From Ectothiorhodospiraceae bacterium WFHF3C12 (GTDB taxonomy: Bacteria > Pseudomonadota > Gammaproteobacteria > Nitrococcales > Nitrococcaceae): a stretch of DNA of 64,000 nt. The stretch's first letter is position 1. Every line of letters begins with the position of its first letter. The DNA is taken from positions 1 to 64,000 of the forward strand of contig JACDUA010000007.1 of the NCBI GenBank assembly GCA_013519935.1. The letters run 5' to 3'. The notes under the pieces were generated by a model. It was not told where the DNA came from and made no database searches. It was given only the letters and a program-made list of their open reading frames with translations. The translations under genes and the position numbers were made by a program. Positions 40,267 to 50,560 of this stretch are shown here, piece by piece.

Positions 40267-43200
40267 CTACGCCGGTGCCCGCACCCGCCGCCGGCCCGAC
40301 TGGGTCAAGCGCAGCACCGTGACTGTCAGCGCAGGCAGGAACGTCAGGGCGACCACGGCCGTGCCCAGCAAGCCGAACAGCACGATGGCGCCGACGCCCC
40401 GGTAGAGCTCTGAGCCCTCGCCGGGCAGGAACACCAGCGGGGCGAGGCCGCAGACGGTGGTCAGCGTGGACATGGCGATGGGCCGCAGCCGGGTCTCCAC
40501 GGCGTCGCGCACGGCCTCGTGAGCGTTCATGTCGCGCTCGCGCGCGTTCCGCATGGCCTGATGGACGATCAGGATCGGGTTGTTCACCACGGTGCCCATG
40601 AGGATCAGGAAGCCCAGCATGGAGATCATGTCGAAGGGCTGGCTGATGGCGGGCAGTCCGAGCATGGGCAGCAGCGAGCCGCCGGCGTTGAGCAGACCCA
40701 GGCCGACGATGCCGCTGGCGACACCCAGCGGGATGGTGGTCATGATCAGCAGCGGATAGCCCCAGTGGGTGAAGATGGCCACCAGCAGCAGGTAGATGAT
40801 GATGACGGCGACGGCGTAGTTGCCCGCCAGGGCCTGCTGGGTGGCCTGGAGCTGATCGCTGGCGCCTGAGATGCGCACCTTGACGTTGCTGGGGATCTCG
40901 CCGGTGCCGCGCAGGTGCCCCACCACGTCCTCCCGGACGACGTTGACCCCGGTCTCCAGCGCCACGTCGTCCGGCGGGATGATGTTCAGGGTCACAGTGC
41001 GGCGGCCGTCGAGACGGCGGATGGTGCTGGTGTCCACGGTTTCCTCGATGCTAGCCAGAGAGGACAGCGGCACCACCGCGCCCACCGGCGTGTAGATGGA
41101 GAGCTGGTCCAGGCTGTCCAGGGTGGCGCCGGTGCCGGCGTCGGAATAGACGTAGATGTCGATCTTGTCGTCGTCCTGGAAGAACTCGCCGACGAAGGCG
41201 CCGTCGGTCAGCGCGGCGACCGTGAAGCCGAGGTCGCCGGCGGTCATGCCCACCTCGGCGGCCCTGGCCCAGTCCGGCTCGATCTGCACCAGGGGCTGGG
41301 ACAGCGACAGCGTGGGCGGATTGGCGCGAATACGCGGATTGTCGAACACGGTTTCCGCGCGCCGGTAGGCGGTGAGGGCGACGTCGTAGATTTCCGCCAG
41401 CGAGGGTCCGGAAATGTCCAGGTTGACGCTGCGGGTGCCGCCGTCGTTGCTGGTGATGATGGAACCCCGCGAAACGAACGCGCGCATGCCCGGGTACTGC
41501 TCGAATTTGCGGCCCAGCGCGTCCATCAGCGGCAGGATATGCCCGGCGTCCTTGGGCTCGGAGATGATGCGCAGGCCCTGGGGCTCGATGCTCAGGTTCA
41601 CGTATTTCAGGGCCGGCACGTCGGTCTCGCCACGTTCGAACGCCGCCGGATCGTCGTCCAGATACTTCAGGAAGTAATCCTGCAGGTCCATGCCGATGCG
41701 GCTCATGGCGTCCAGGTTGTAGCCCGGCGGCGCGTTCATCCGGGCGAAGGTCTTGGGCTCCTCGCCCTCCGGCAGATACTCCGCGGGCGGCGTCAGCCAT
41801 ACGATGGTGGCGATGCTGGCCGCCGCCACGCCGACGATCACGGTGCCCCGCCGGGCCGGCCCGGCGCAGAGCCAGTTCACGCCGCCCAGCACGGCCTCGC
41901 GAATGCCGGTGCGGCTGCGCCCCTCGTCGCTGCCGTCGGTGCGGAAGCGCAGCCGGGCGCTGGCCGTAGGCAATACGGTGATCGCGACCAGCATGGAGGC
42001 CAGGATGGAGGCCGAAATGGCGATGGCGACATCGGAATAGAGCTGACCGGCCTCTTCCTCGATGAACACGATGGGCACGAACACCAGCACGGTGGTCAGC
42101 GTCGAGGCCAGCACCGCCGGCCAGACCTGCTGCACGCCCTCGATGGCGGCGCGGAAGCGGTCCCGTCCCTTGCGGCGCGCCAGCTCGATGCTCTCCAGCA
42201 CCACGATGCTGTTATCCAGGGTCATGCCGATGGCGAAGGCCACGCCGGCCAGGGAGATGACGTTGATGGTCCGCCCCATCAGCAGCAAACCGATGAAGGC
42301 GGCGATGGTGCACACCGGGATGCCCATGACGCCCACGGCCGTGGCCCGGACCGAGCGCAGGAACAGGAACATCACCAGGCTGGCGAATACCGCGCCGATG
42401 GCCAGGTTCTTCCAGACATTGGCGATGGAGGCCTCGACGTAGCCGGCGTCCTCCGCGGTCAGGCGCATGACCATGCCCGCGGGCCGGAGCACCTGCTCGT
42501 TGACCGCGGCCATTTCCTCGAGCATGGCGTACTTGATGTCGATGACATTGGAGCCGGTGACGCGCCGCACCGACAGCCCGATGACCGGGTTGCCGTTGAC
42601 GAAGGACTCCTCGCTGACCTCGGAGTGGTCCAGGCGCACCCGGGCCACGTCGCCCAGGCGGATCACCGAGTCCCCGCGGCGCTCGATGATGAGATCCTGC
42701 AGCGCCTGAACGTCGCGGAAGCGGCCCACGGTTCGCAGCAGATAGCGGCGCTTGCCGGACTCGATCTCGCCGGCGGAGACGTCCCGGTTGCGTAGCTGGA
42801 TGGCCCGGCGCACGTCCGCGATGGTGAGGTTGCGCTCGGCCAGGGCGTCGGAATCGAGCAGGATCTGCACCTGCCGCTCGGCGCCGCCGCCCACCCGGAC
42901 CTGGGAGACGCCCGGCACGGTCTCCATGCGGGTGCGGACGTTGTCCTCGATGAAATCCTTCATCAGGTCCATGTCCAGACCGCGCGGGTTCCCCTCGAGC
43001 GGCGCGATGCGGAAGTACATAAACGAGTTGCTGGAAAACGAGGCGGCGTAGATGCGCGGCTCGTCGACGTTCTCCGGATAGGAAGGCACCTGGCTCAGGG
43101 CGTTGTTGACCCGGATCAGCGTCTCGTTGAGGTCCACGCCGAAGGGGAACTCCAGCTCGATTTCCGCCTGGCCGAAGGACGCGGTGGACGTGATCTCCTC

Positions 43201-43425
43201 GAGCGTGGGGATGTTGCGCAGGTATTCCTCCTGCTCGATGAGGATCTCCTTTTCCACGTCCTGGGGCGTGGCGCCCGGCCAGGTGGTGCGTACGGTGACC
43301 GTGCGCACCTCCAGGTCCGGGATCATCTGAACCGGGATAGTAGTAGCGGCGACGATGCCGATGACGGTGAGAATCAGAACCACCACCGCCATCAGCGTGC
43401 CGCGACGGATTATCGCCTCGAACAT
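40267..43425 (-). CDS. RND family efflux permease (AcrB/MexF/CusA-like)
   Basis: 1052 aa; IPVQMIPDLEVRTVTVRTTWPGATPQDVEKEI; GMTLDNSIVVLESIELARRKG; TM4 region. Confidence 0.95.
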   Translation of the reverse strand: MFEAIIRRGTLMAVVVLILTVIGIVAATTIPVQMIPDLEVRTVTVRTTWPGATPQDVEKEILIEQEEYLRNIPTLEEITSTASFGQAEIELEFPFGVDLNETLIRVNNALSQVPSYPENVDEPRIYAASFSSNSFMYFRIAPLEGNPRGLDMDLMKDFIEDNVRTRMETVPGVSQVRVGGGAERQVQILLDSDALAERNLTIADVRRAIQLRNRDVSAGEIESGKRRYLLRTVGRFRDVQALQDLIIERRGDSVIRLGDVARVRLDHSEVSEESFVNGNPVIGLSVRRVTGSNVIDIKYAMLEEMAAVNEQVLRPAGMVMRLTAEDAGYVEASIANVWKNLAIGAVFASLVMFLFLRSVRATAVGVMGIPVCTIAAFIGLLLMGRTINVISLAGVAFAIGMTLDNSIVVLESIELARRKGRDRFRAAIEGVQQVWPAVLASTLTTVLVFVPIVFIEEEAGQLYSDVAIAISASILASMLVAITVLPTASARLRFRTDGSDEGRSRTGIREAVLGGVNWLCAGPARRGTVIVGVAAASIATIVWLTPPAEYLPEGEEPKTFARMNAPPGYNLDAMSRIGMDLQDYFLKYLDDDPAAFERGETDVPALKYVNLSIEPQGLRIISEPKDAGHILPLMDALGRKFEQYPGMRAFVSRGSIITSNDGGTRSVNLDISGPSLAEIYDVALTAYRRAETVFDNPRIRANPPTLSLSQPLVQIEPDWARAAEVGMTAGDLGFTVAALTDGAFVGEFFQDDDKIDIYVYSDAGTGATLDSLDQLSIYTPVGAVVPLSSLASIEETVDTSTIRRLDGRRTVTLNIIPPDDVALETGVNVVREDVVGHLRGTGEIPSNVKVRISGASDQLQATQQALAGNYAVAVIIIYLLLVAIFTHWGYPLLIMTTIPLGVASGIVGLGLLNAGGSLLPMLGLPAISQPFDMISMLGFLILMGTVVNNPILIVHQAMRNARERDMNAHEAVRDAVETRLRPIAMSTLTTVCGLAPLVFLPGEGSELYRGVGAIVLFGLLGTAVVALTFLPALTVTVLRLTQSGRRRVRAPA

Positions 43426-43464
43426 GGGATGCTCCTGTTCGCTCCGGGGTTGCGCGCCGGCCGC

Positions 43465-44547
43465 CTACCGGCGGCCGCGAACCTCGACGCGCTGGCCGGG
43501 CTGGAGGGCTTCGTTGCCTTCCACGACCACCGGCGTGCCGGCTGCCAGGCCGGCGACCACCTCCACGCGGCCGTCGAAGGCGACGCCGATGTCCACGTTG
43601 CGCTCGTCCACGGTCGCGGTATCGCCGCCGTTGTCGAGCACCCAGACCGTCGTGCGCCCGTCGGGGTAGCGCAGCAACGCGTCGCGGGAGATCACCACGC
43701 CTTCCTGACTGCGGGTCAGGCGCAGCTTGCCCGCGGCGGACATGCCGGGTGTCATGGGAATGCGCTTGTCATCGAGAGAGACCCGGACCAGAAACGTCCG
43801 CGCGCTGGGGTCGCTGACCGGCACCACCGCCTGGATGTGGCCGTCGAGATCCCGGCCGGGCAGTGCCTGCAGCGTGACGGTCATTGCCTGGTCCACGGAA
43901 ACGTCGGGGAAGTATTGCTGGGGTACGCGGAAATCCACGAGCAACCGGTCGGTGGCCACCAGCTCCACCACCGGGTCGCCGGGCGTGACCCACTCGCCCA
44001 CCTCGGCGTGGCGCTGGCTGACCACGGCGTCGAAAGGCGCCGTGAGCTCGTGCCGGCGCAGCCGCTCGGCGTGGCGCTGCTGCTCCGCTTCCAGGCGCCG
44101 CACGGCCGCCGTGTCGCGGCGAACCTCCGATTGCAGCGAGAGCACCTCGGTTTCGGCGATGCCGCGCTGCTCGGACAGGCGCTGGGCGTCGCGCAGGCGC
44201 CGGCGGGCGTCGGCGAGTTCCTCGCGCGCCTGCTCGGTGGCCGCCCGGGCGCTTTCCAGGGCCAGCCGCGCCAGCTCCCGGTCCATGCGCAGGACCGGAT
44301 CGCCCGCCCGGACCCTGTCGCCCACGTCCAGTGTGATCTCCTCCACCTGGCCGGCCACCGTGGGGGAGAGGTTGGTAACGCGGGCCGCGTTGACCGTGCC
44401 GGTCAGCGGAACAACCTTGATGACGGGGGCGCGCTCGGCGGTGGAGACCGTCACGGGCACGCCCGATTGCGCGGCCGCGCCGGTGGCGGCGAGGAGCAGG
44501 CCGATGGCGAGCTTGCGGGCGGCAGATCGAGCCAGATCTGTCAGCAT
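43465..44547 (-). CDS. RND efflux periplasmic adaptor (MFP) subunit
   Basis: Signal peptide; VVPLTGTVNAARVTNLSPTVAGQVEEITLDVGDRVRAGDPVLRMD biotinyl-lipoyl-like. Confidence 0.94.
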   Translation of the reverse strand: MLTDLARSAARKLAIGLLLAATGAAAQSGVPVTVSTAERAPVIKVVPLTGTVNAARVTNLSPTVAGQVEEITLDVGDRVRAGDPVLRMDRELARLALESARAATEQAREELADARRRLRDAQRLSEQRGIAETEVLSLQSEVRRDTAAVRRLEAEQQRHAERLRRHELTAPFDAVVSQRHAEVGEWVTPGDPVVELVATDRLLVDFRVPQQYFPDVSVDQAMTVTLQALPGRDLDGHIQAVVPVSDPSARTFLVRVSLDDKRIPMTPGMSAAGKLRLTRSQEGVVISRDALLRYPDGRTTVWVLDNGGDTATVDERNVDIGVAFDGRVEVVAGLAAGTPVVVEGNEALQPGQRVEVRGRR

Positions 44548-44869
44548 TGCTGCGGACCTCTCTGAACCATGGATTAGGGGCTGCCTGGCGGGCGCGGCCG
44601 CGGGCAGCCCGGCGCGGCCGGACGGGCCGCGAAAGACGGGGAGGCGGTCCCGGAGACGCAGGCCCGGCGTGGGGTTGATCTGCATCAGCATACCGCCACC
44701 GTGGAGATGCTGAACTGGGCCGCTGTAGCGTAAACGGTTTGCCGGGTGGCCGGCTGGCAGGGCCGGCTGATCACCTGACAGCGGCAGGCCTCTACGGTTC
44801 TGCGGGTTGCGCCCGCCCCACGTCCCGCTGGACTCGTTCAGCGTTTCCCCTGATGTTGATAAGGTCGAT

Positions 44870-47656
44870 ATGCCCAATTGCAAGGAGAGCGGCCCCTTGA
44901 GCGCGACACCCCAATCCCGGACCAGCCCCTCGGAGAGCCCCGAGAGCCGGCCGTGGCATGCCCTCTCCGGCGAGGAGGCTGTCGCCGCCCAGGGCGTCGA
45001 TCGTGACGGCCTGGACCCATCCGGGGCGGCGGAGCGCCTCGCAACTCACGGCCCCAACACGTTACCCGAGGCGCCCCGGCGGGGGCCGCTGGCGCGTTTT
45101 CTCTCCCAATTCAACAACGTGCTCATCTACGTGCTGCTGGCGGCCGGCGTCGGCACGCTGGCGTTGAGGCACTGGGCGGACGCCGCGGTGATCTTCGGCG
45201 TCGTGATCATCAACGCCATCGTCGGCTTCGTGCAGGAGGGCAAGGCCGAGCACGCGCTGGACGCCATCCGCGGCATGCTCTCCCACCAGGCCACCGTCAT
45301 TCGCGGCGGTCAGCGCCGGCAGGTGCCTGCCGAGGAGCTCGTCCCCGGCGATATCGTGCTGCTGGAATCCGGCGATCGGGTACCCGCGGACATGCGCCTG
45401 CTGGAGACCCGCTCGCTGCGCGTGCAAGAGGCGGCGCTGACCGGCGAGTCCCTGCCGGTGGACAAGTCCCTGGAGCCGGTGGCGGAGAAGGCCGACCTGG
45501 GTGATCGCACCTCCATGGCCTATTCCGGCACGCTGGTGGCGGCCGGGCGCGGCACCGGCGTGGTCGTGGCCACCGGCGCCGAGACCGAAATCGGCCGCAT
45601 CAGTACCATGCTCTCCGAAGTGCGGACCCTGCAGACGCCGCTGCTGGCGCAAATGGCCCAGTTTAGCCGCTGGCTGACCGGTGCGATCGTGGTGCTGGCC
45701 CTCCTGGTGTTCGGCTTCGGTGTGCTGGTGCGCGACTACACCGCCACCGAGATGTTCCTGGCGGCGGTGAGCCTGGCGGTCGCGGCCATCCCCGAGGGGC
45801 TGCCCGCCATCATGACCATTACCCTGGCCATCGGTGTGCAGCGCATGGCCCGGCGCAACGCCATCATCCGGCGGCTGCCGGCGGTGGAGACCCTGGGCTC
45901 CGTGTCGGTGATCTGCACCGACAAGACCGGCACGCTTACCCGCAACGAGATGACGGTACAGAGCATCGCAACGGCGGGGCGGCTGTTCGACGTCTCCGGA
46001 ATCGGCTATGCCCCGGAGGGCGAGATTCGACTGCGGGACGAGCCCGTGGGCACCCACGACTATCCGCTGCTGGAGCAGATGGTGCGTGGCGCCCTGCTGT
46101 GCTCCGACGCCGTGCTGCGCGAGGTGGACGGCGACTGGACCGTCGAGGGCGATCCCACCGAGGGCGCCATAATCGCGCTGGCGGGCAAGGCCGGCCTGGA
46201 CGGGGAGGCGGAGGCGGCGGTCTGGCCGCGCATCGATGTCATCCCGTTCGAGTCCGAGCACCGCTTCATGGCGACCCTGCACCACCACAGCAAGAGCGAC
46301 TCGGGCACCATCTACGTGAAGGGTGCGCCGGAGAAGCTGCTGTCCATGTGCAGCCTGCAGGCCGGGGAGTCCGGCGATGAGCCGCTGGACGCCGACTACT
46401 GGCACGAGCGCGTCGACGAGATCGCCGGCCGCGGGCAGCGGGTCCTGGCGCTGGCGGCGCGCCATACCCATAACGGCCACCGCAACCTGGATTTCGAAGA
46501 CGTCAGCGACGGCATGGTGCTGCTGGGGCTGTTCGGCCTGGCCGACCCGCCGCGGGAGGAGGCCATCCGGGCCATCGAGCGCTGCCGCAGTGCCGGTATC
46601 CGCGTGAAGATGATCACCGGCGATCACGTCAACACGGCGCGGGCCATTGGCGAGAGCGTGGGCCTGGAGAGCACCCGTGCGCTGTCCGGCCACGAGCTCG
46701 ACGAGATCGACGACGAGGTATTGCCGAGGGAGGCCGCGAAGACGGACGTCTTCGCGCGGGCCAGCCCGGAGCACAAGCTGCGCCTGGTCAAGGCGCTGCA
46801 GACCGGTGGCCAGGTGGTGTCCATGACCGGTGACGGCGTCAACGACGCCCCCGCGCTGAAGCGCGCCGACGTGGGCGTTGCCATGGGCCGAAAGGGCACC
46901 GAGGCCGCCCGGGAGGCCGCCGAGATGGTCCTGGCCGACGACAACTTCGCCTCCATCGCACACGCCGTGGAGGAGGGGCGGACGGTCTACGACAACCTCA
47001 AGAAATCCATCGCCTTCATACTGCCCACCAACGGCGGTGAAGCGCTGATGATCATCGCCGCGATCGCCATGGGCCGGCTGCTGCCCATCACGCCGGTACA
47101 GATCCTGTGGATCAACATGATCACCGCCGTGACCCTGGCCCTGGCGCTGGCCTTCGAGCCCACCGAGCGCGGCGTCATGAAACGACCGCCCCGGGCCTCT
47201 CATGAGCCATTGCTCTCCGGGTTCCTGATCTGGCGCATCGTCTTCGTCTCCGTGATCCTGCTTACGGGGACCACGGGGCTGTTCCTCTGGGAACGGGGCG
47301 TCGGCACCGACCTGGAGACCGCCCGGACAGTGGCCCTGAACACCCTGGTGCTGTTCGAGGCCTTCTACCTGATCAGTTGCCGTCAGCTCCATGAGCCCGC
47401 TTTCGGGCCGCAGCTGTTGCGCGGCGCCATGCCCTCGGCCATCGCCATCGTCACGGTCCTGCTCATGCAGCTGCTGATGACCTATACCACGCCGTTCCAG
47501 GCGCTGTTCGACACCCGGGCCCTGGATGGGGCCCAGTGGCTGCGCATCGTCGCCGTGGCCGCCAGCGTCCTGGTGCTTGTGGAGCTGGAGAAATGGGTCA
47601 TGGGCCGACATCGGCACGGCCCGGCGGACGCCTCGGCTCATGCCGCGCAGTCATAG
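44870..47656 (+). CDS. P2-type cation-transporting ATPase (SERCA/PMR1-like)
   Basis: DKTGTLTRNEM, TGES, AAIPEGLPAIMT, MTGDGVNDAPALKRADVGVAMG. Confidence 0.95.
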   Translation: MPNCKESGPLSATPQSRTSPSESPESRPWHALSGEEAVAAQGVDRDGLDPSGAAERLATHGPNTLPEAPRRGPLARFLSQFNNVLIYVLLAAGVGTLALRHWADAAVIFGVVIINAIVGFVQEGKAEHALDAIRGMLSHQATVIRGGQRRQVPAEELVPGDIVLLESGDRVPADMRLLETRSLRVQEAALTGESLPVDKSLEPVAEKADLGDRTSMAYSGTLVAAGRGTGVVVATGAETEIGRISTMLSEVRTLQTPLLAQMAQFSRWLTGAIVVLALLVFGFGVLVRDYTATEMFLAAVSLAVAAIPEGLPAIMTITLAIGVQRMARRNAIIRRLPAVETLGSVSVICTDKTGTLTRNEMTVQSIATAGRLFDVSGIGYAPEGEIRLRDEPVGTHDYPLLEQMVRGALLCSDAVLREVDGDWTVEGDPTEGAIIALAGKAGLDGEAEAAVWPRIDVIPFESEHRFMATLHHHSKSDSGTIYVKGAPEKLLSMCSLQAGESGDEPLDADYWHERVDEIAGRGQRVLALAARHTHNGHRNLDFEDVSDGMVLLGLFGLADPPREEAIRAIERCRSAGIRVKMITGDHVNTARAIGESVGLESTRALSGHELDEIDDEVLPREAAKTDVFARASPEHKLRLVKALQTGGQVVSMTGDGVNDAPALKRADVGVAMGRKGTEAAREAAEMVLADDNFASIAHAVEEGRTVYDNLKKSIAFILPTNGGEALMIIAAIAMGRLLPITPVQILWINMITAVTLALALAFEPTERGVMKRPPRASHEPLLSGFLIWRIVFVSVILLTGTTGLFLWERGVGTDLETARTVALNTLVLFEAFYLISCRQLHEPAFGPQLLRGAMPSAIAIVTVLLMQLLMTYTTPFQALFDTRALDGAQWLRIVAVAASVLVLVELEKWVMGRHRHGPADASAHAAQS

Positions 47657-47684
47657 GGGCCAGCGGCGCCATCACTTGAAAGGA

Positions 47685-47975
47685 ATCGCCCCGGGGACGG
47701 GCCTCCCACAACTTCGCTGATGGCACGGAGGTTTCCGCCCGGTTGAGGAGCCGCCCGTGGCCGCGCCCGGGCTGCAAAGGGATCGCCCCGGGGACGGGCC
47801 TCCCACAACTTCGTTGATGGCACGGAGGTTTCCGCCCGGTTGAGGAGCCGCCCCTGGGCCGCGCCCGGGCTGCAAAGGGATCGCGGCGGGGGCGGGGCTT
47901 CCGCAACGCCGCTCATGGCCCGTTGGTCGCCATCCGGTTGTAAGAGCGGCCCCTGGCCGCGAACCGGACGTCGAA
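47685..47975. repeat. Three tandem about 97-bp units of REP/BIME-like repeat
   Basis: ATCGCCCCGGGGACGGGCCTCCCACAACTTCG(C/T)TGATGGCACGGAGGTTTCCGCCCGGTTGAGGAGCCGCCC... starts at 47685, 47782 and (degenerate) 47880. Confidence 0.85.
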
Positions 47976-48036
47976 GAAACCGCTTGGGAGGATGCCATTT
48001 CTGCAGCTTCGGCGGTGGCACGCAGGTCCCGAACGG

Positions 48037-48136
48037 TTGTGGGAGCGACGTCCTCGTCGCGAAATTGCTGAGCCCGCCGTCGCCGCGCAATTTCATCCAC
48101 CGCGCAACCCTTGTAGGAGCGCCGCAAGGCGCGATC
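48037..48136 (+). repeat. REP-like palindromes
   Basis: TTGTGGGAGCGACGTCCTCGTCGCGAAAT and TTGTAGGAGCGCCGCAAGGCGCGATC. Confidence 0.7.
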
Positions 48137-48412
48137 ACCCGGCACCCGGCAACCCGCGTCGCGCCTGCAGGCGTTGTTGCCTGCACGGGTCAGCGTGCCC
48201 GCGGCCATTTGACCTGAGTGCGAGTCGGAGCTAGAAATCCCTACGAGCTGAATGGGGCCCTCAGGGTGAGGGGCGTCAGTGTGTCGAAGGGTCCTCGGAC
48301 GGACCGGCACATCGCCTTCAGGGCGCGGGCTGGACCGGAGGCAGCCCCATTGCTCCACACGTGCCCACTGCCGGGCGCGCGGACACCGACGAGCGATGGA
48401 GGAATCCACGAA

Positions 48413-49294
48413 ATGCGATTCGCCAATATTCTGCATGAAGGTGAGCCCACCTGGGCGGTGGTGGACGGGGATGAGCTGGTCGTCCCCGGGGCCCTGGCGC
48501 TGGGTTGCCGCTCCGTGTCAAAGCTCGCGGCCCGCGGCGTCGAGACCGCGGTGGCCTGGGGGCAGCGCGTTCTGGACGACAGTCGCAGCGTCCGCGTTCC
48601 GGTGGGTGATGCCAGGCTGCTGGCGCCGATCCCCCGCCCGCCGAAGAACGTGATGTGTCTCGGGCTGAACTACGCGGCTCACGCCCAGGAGTCCGCCGCG
48701 GCGAAGGGCGACGACTTCCAGGCGCCGGAAGCCCCCGTTGTTTTCACCAAGGCCACCTCGTCCGTCGTCGGGCCGCACGACGATATAACCCTGGACCCGC
48801 GCATCACCGAGCAGCTGGACTGGGAAGTGGAGCTCGCCGTGGTCATCGGTGAGGGCGGGGCGCATATCCCGGAGCAAAAGGCCCTCGATCACGTCTTCGG
48901 CTACACGGTGGTCAACGACGTCTCCGCCCGAGACCGGCAGTTCCGGCACAAGCAGTTCTACCTCGGCAAGAGCATGAACGGCGCCTGTCCCATGGGGCCA
49001 TGGCTGGTGACGCGGGATGCCGTCGCGGACCCGCACGACCTGGTGATGGAATGCAGCGTCAACGGCGAGACGAAGCAGAAGGGCTCGACCGGCGATCTGA
49101 TCTTCAAGATCCCCTATATCGTGCACGTCCTCTCCACCGTGCACCCGCTGGAACCGGGGGACGTCATAGCGACAGGAACGCCCGATGGCGTCGGTTTCGC
49201 CCGCAAGCCGCCGGAGTTCCTGGCCGCCGGCGATGAGGTGGTGTGCACCGTCGACGGCATCGGCAGCATCCGGAACCGGATCGTCGGTGTCTGA
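48413..49294 (+). CDS. Fumarylacetoacetate hydrolase family protein
   Basis: KNVMCLGLNYAAHAQE...LDWEVELAVVIGEG...GDVIATGTPDGVGFA. Confidence 0.94.
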   Translation: MRFANILHEGEPTWAVVDGDELVVPGALALGCRSVSKLAARGVETAVAWGQRVLDDSRSVRVPVGDARLLAPIPRPPKNVMCLGLNYAAHAQESAAAKGDDFQAPEAPVVFTKATSSVVGPHDDITLDPRITEQLDWEVELAVVIGEGGAHIPEQKALDHVFGYTVVNDVSARDRQFRHKQFYLGKSMNGACPMGPWLVTRDAVADPHDLVMECSVNGETKQKGSTGDLIFKIPYIVHVLSTVHPLEPGDVIATGTPDGVGFARKPPEFLAAGDEVVCTVDGIGSIRNRIVGV

Positions 49295-49426
49295 GTAACC
49301 GGGCGCCGTTTCGCCCGGCAGAGCCCGGCGCGCCTGACCCCGGTCGCGGGCGGCGGCGCTCCGTGGGACATTGGCAGGTGACGCCGCCGGGCACCCGGCA
49401 CGGCTACCGCCAGGGGAGCGCCATTC

Positions 49427-50338
49427 ATGGAAATCGGGTACCTGTACTTCGCCGAGGTGGCGCGGTTCGGCTCGATACGCCAGGCCGCCGAGCGGCTGCA
49501 CGTGTCCGCCTCGTCCGTGAGCCGGCAGATCGTCAAGCTGGAACACGAGCTTGGCACGCCGCTGATTTCCCGCCACGCCCAGGGCATCAAGCTCACCGAG
49601 GCCGGCGTGATCGTCGCCGAGTACGTGCAGAGCCATTCCCGCGAGTTCCAGCGGCTGAAGGCGGCGATCGACGACCTGAGGGACCTGCAACAGGGCCACG
49701 TCATCGTGTTCACCGTCGAGGGCATGCTGGGCGGCGCGCTGCCCCGGGCCCTGGCGCACTTCTCGGCGACGTATCCGGCCCTGACCTACGAGGTCTACGT
49801 CTCCGGCGCCGACGACGTCATGCAGGCGGTTGCCCGGGACCGTTGCGATATCGGCATATCCTTCAATCCCAACCCGCGCAACGAGGTCGAGGCGGTGGCG
49901 CGGTTCTCCCAGCCCGTGCTGGCGGTGATGGGGCCCGAGCACCCGCTCGCCGGTAGTTCGCAGCTGAGCCTGGGCGATCTGCTCTCCACGCGGGTCGCGG
50001 TGCCGGACAAGGTGTTCGGCATACGTCATATCGTCGACCAGGCGGCCAAGGAGGAGGACGTCAGCCTCCCGGTTGCCCTGGAAACGAACTCCATCGACAT
50101 GTTGCGCCAGTTCGCCCTCTACGGGCTGGGGGTGACGTTCATGCCTGCGTTCGCGTTCGAGCGGGAACTGTCCGCGGGAAAGCTCGTCGGCGTTCCGCTG
50201 CATCACCGTCTCATGCGCACGGCGACGACGCAGATCTGCAAACACCGGGATCTTGCCTTGACCTTCTCCGCACGGGCCCTGGCCAGGGTTCTGGTGGAGA
50301 GCTTCGGTCCGGAGCGCTGCGACTTCCGGACCATCTAG
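49427..50338 (+). CDS. LysR-family transcriptional regulator
   Basis: YFAEVARFGSIRQAAERLHVSASSVSRQIVKLEHELGTPLI. Confidence 0.94.
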   Translation: MEIGYLYFAEVARFGSIRQAAERLHVSASSVSRQIVKLEHELGTPLISRHAQGIKLTEAGVIVAEYVQSHSREFQRLKAAIDDLRDLQQGHVIVFTVEGMLGGALPRALAHFSATYPALTYEVYVSGADDVMQAVARDRCDIGISFNPNPRNEVEAVARFSQPVLAVMGPEHPLAGSSQLSLGDLLSTRVAVPDKVFGIRHIVDQAAKEEDVSLPVALETNSIDMLRQFALYGLGVTFMPAFAFERELSAGKLVGVPLHHRLMRTATTQICKHRDLALTFSARALARVLVESFGPERCDFRTI

Positions 50339-50560
50339 CGTCCCACCCCGCAGCTCAGCGTTCCGTAAATGACCGCGGGGTCCCCGCCCGCCATCCTGTC
50401 GGCCGCCCCGCGTGCTTCCCGCCGGACGGGCGTTAACCGGGCCTTCCGCGGTGGCGTTGCAATCACCGCAACACCGCGGAGCAGAATCTCTACTTCCCTG
50501 CCACGGTAACCGCTGCTATCACTGTTCTTGTAGCGACACCAAATGTGAAGGGGGAGAGCG

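Noticed and set aside
40915-42795. 626-codon + strand ORF antisense to the RND permease
   Set aside because: Same GC-shadow composition; no RBS/domain evidence.
45062-47641. 859-codon - strand ORF antisense to the P-type ATPase
   Set aside because: Q/H/G/R-rich shadow translation; sense strand encodes all canonical P-type ATPase motifs.
47685-47975. CRISPR-like array
   Set aside because: Repeats are adjacent about 97-bp units made of palindromes, with no constant-repeat/variable-spacer pattern and no cas genes nearby.
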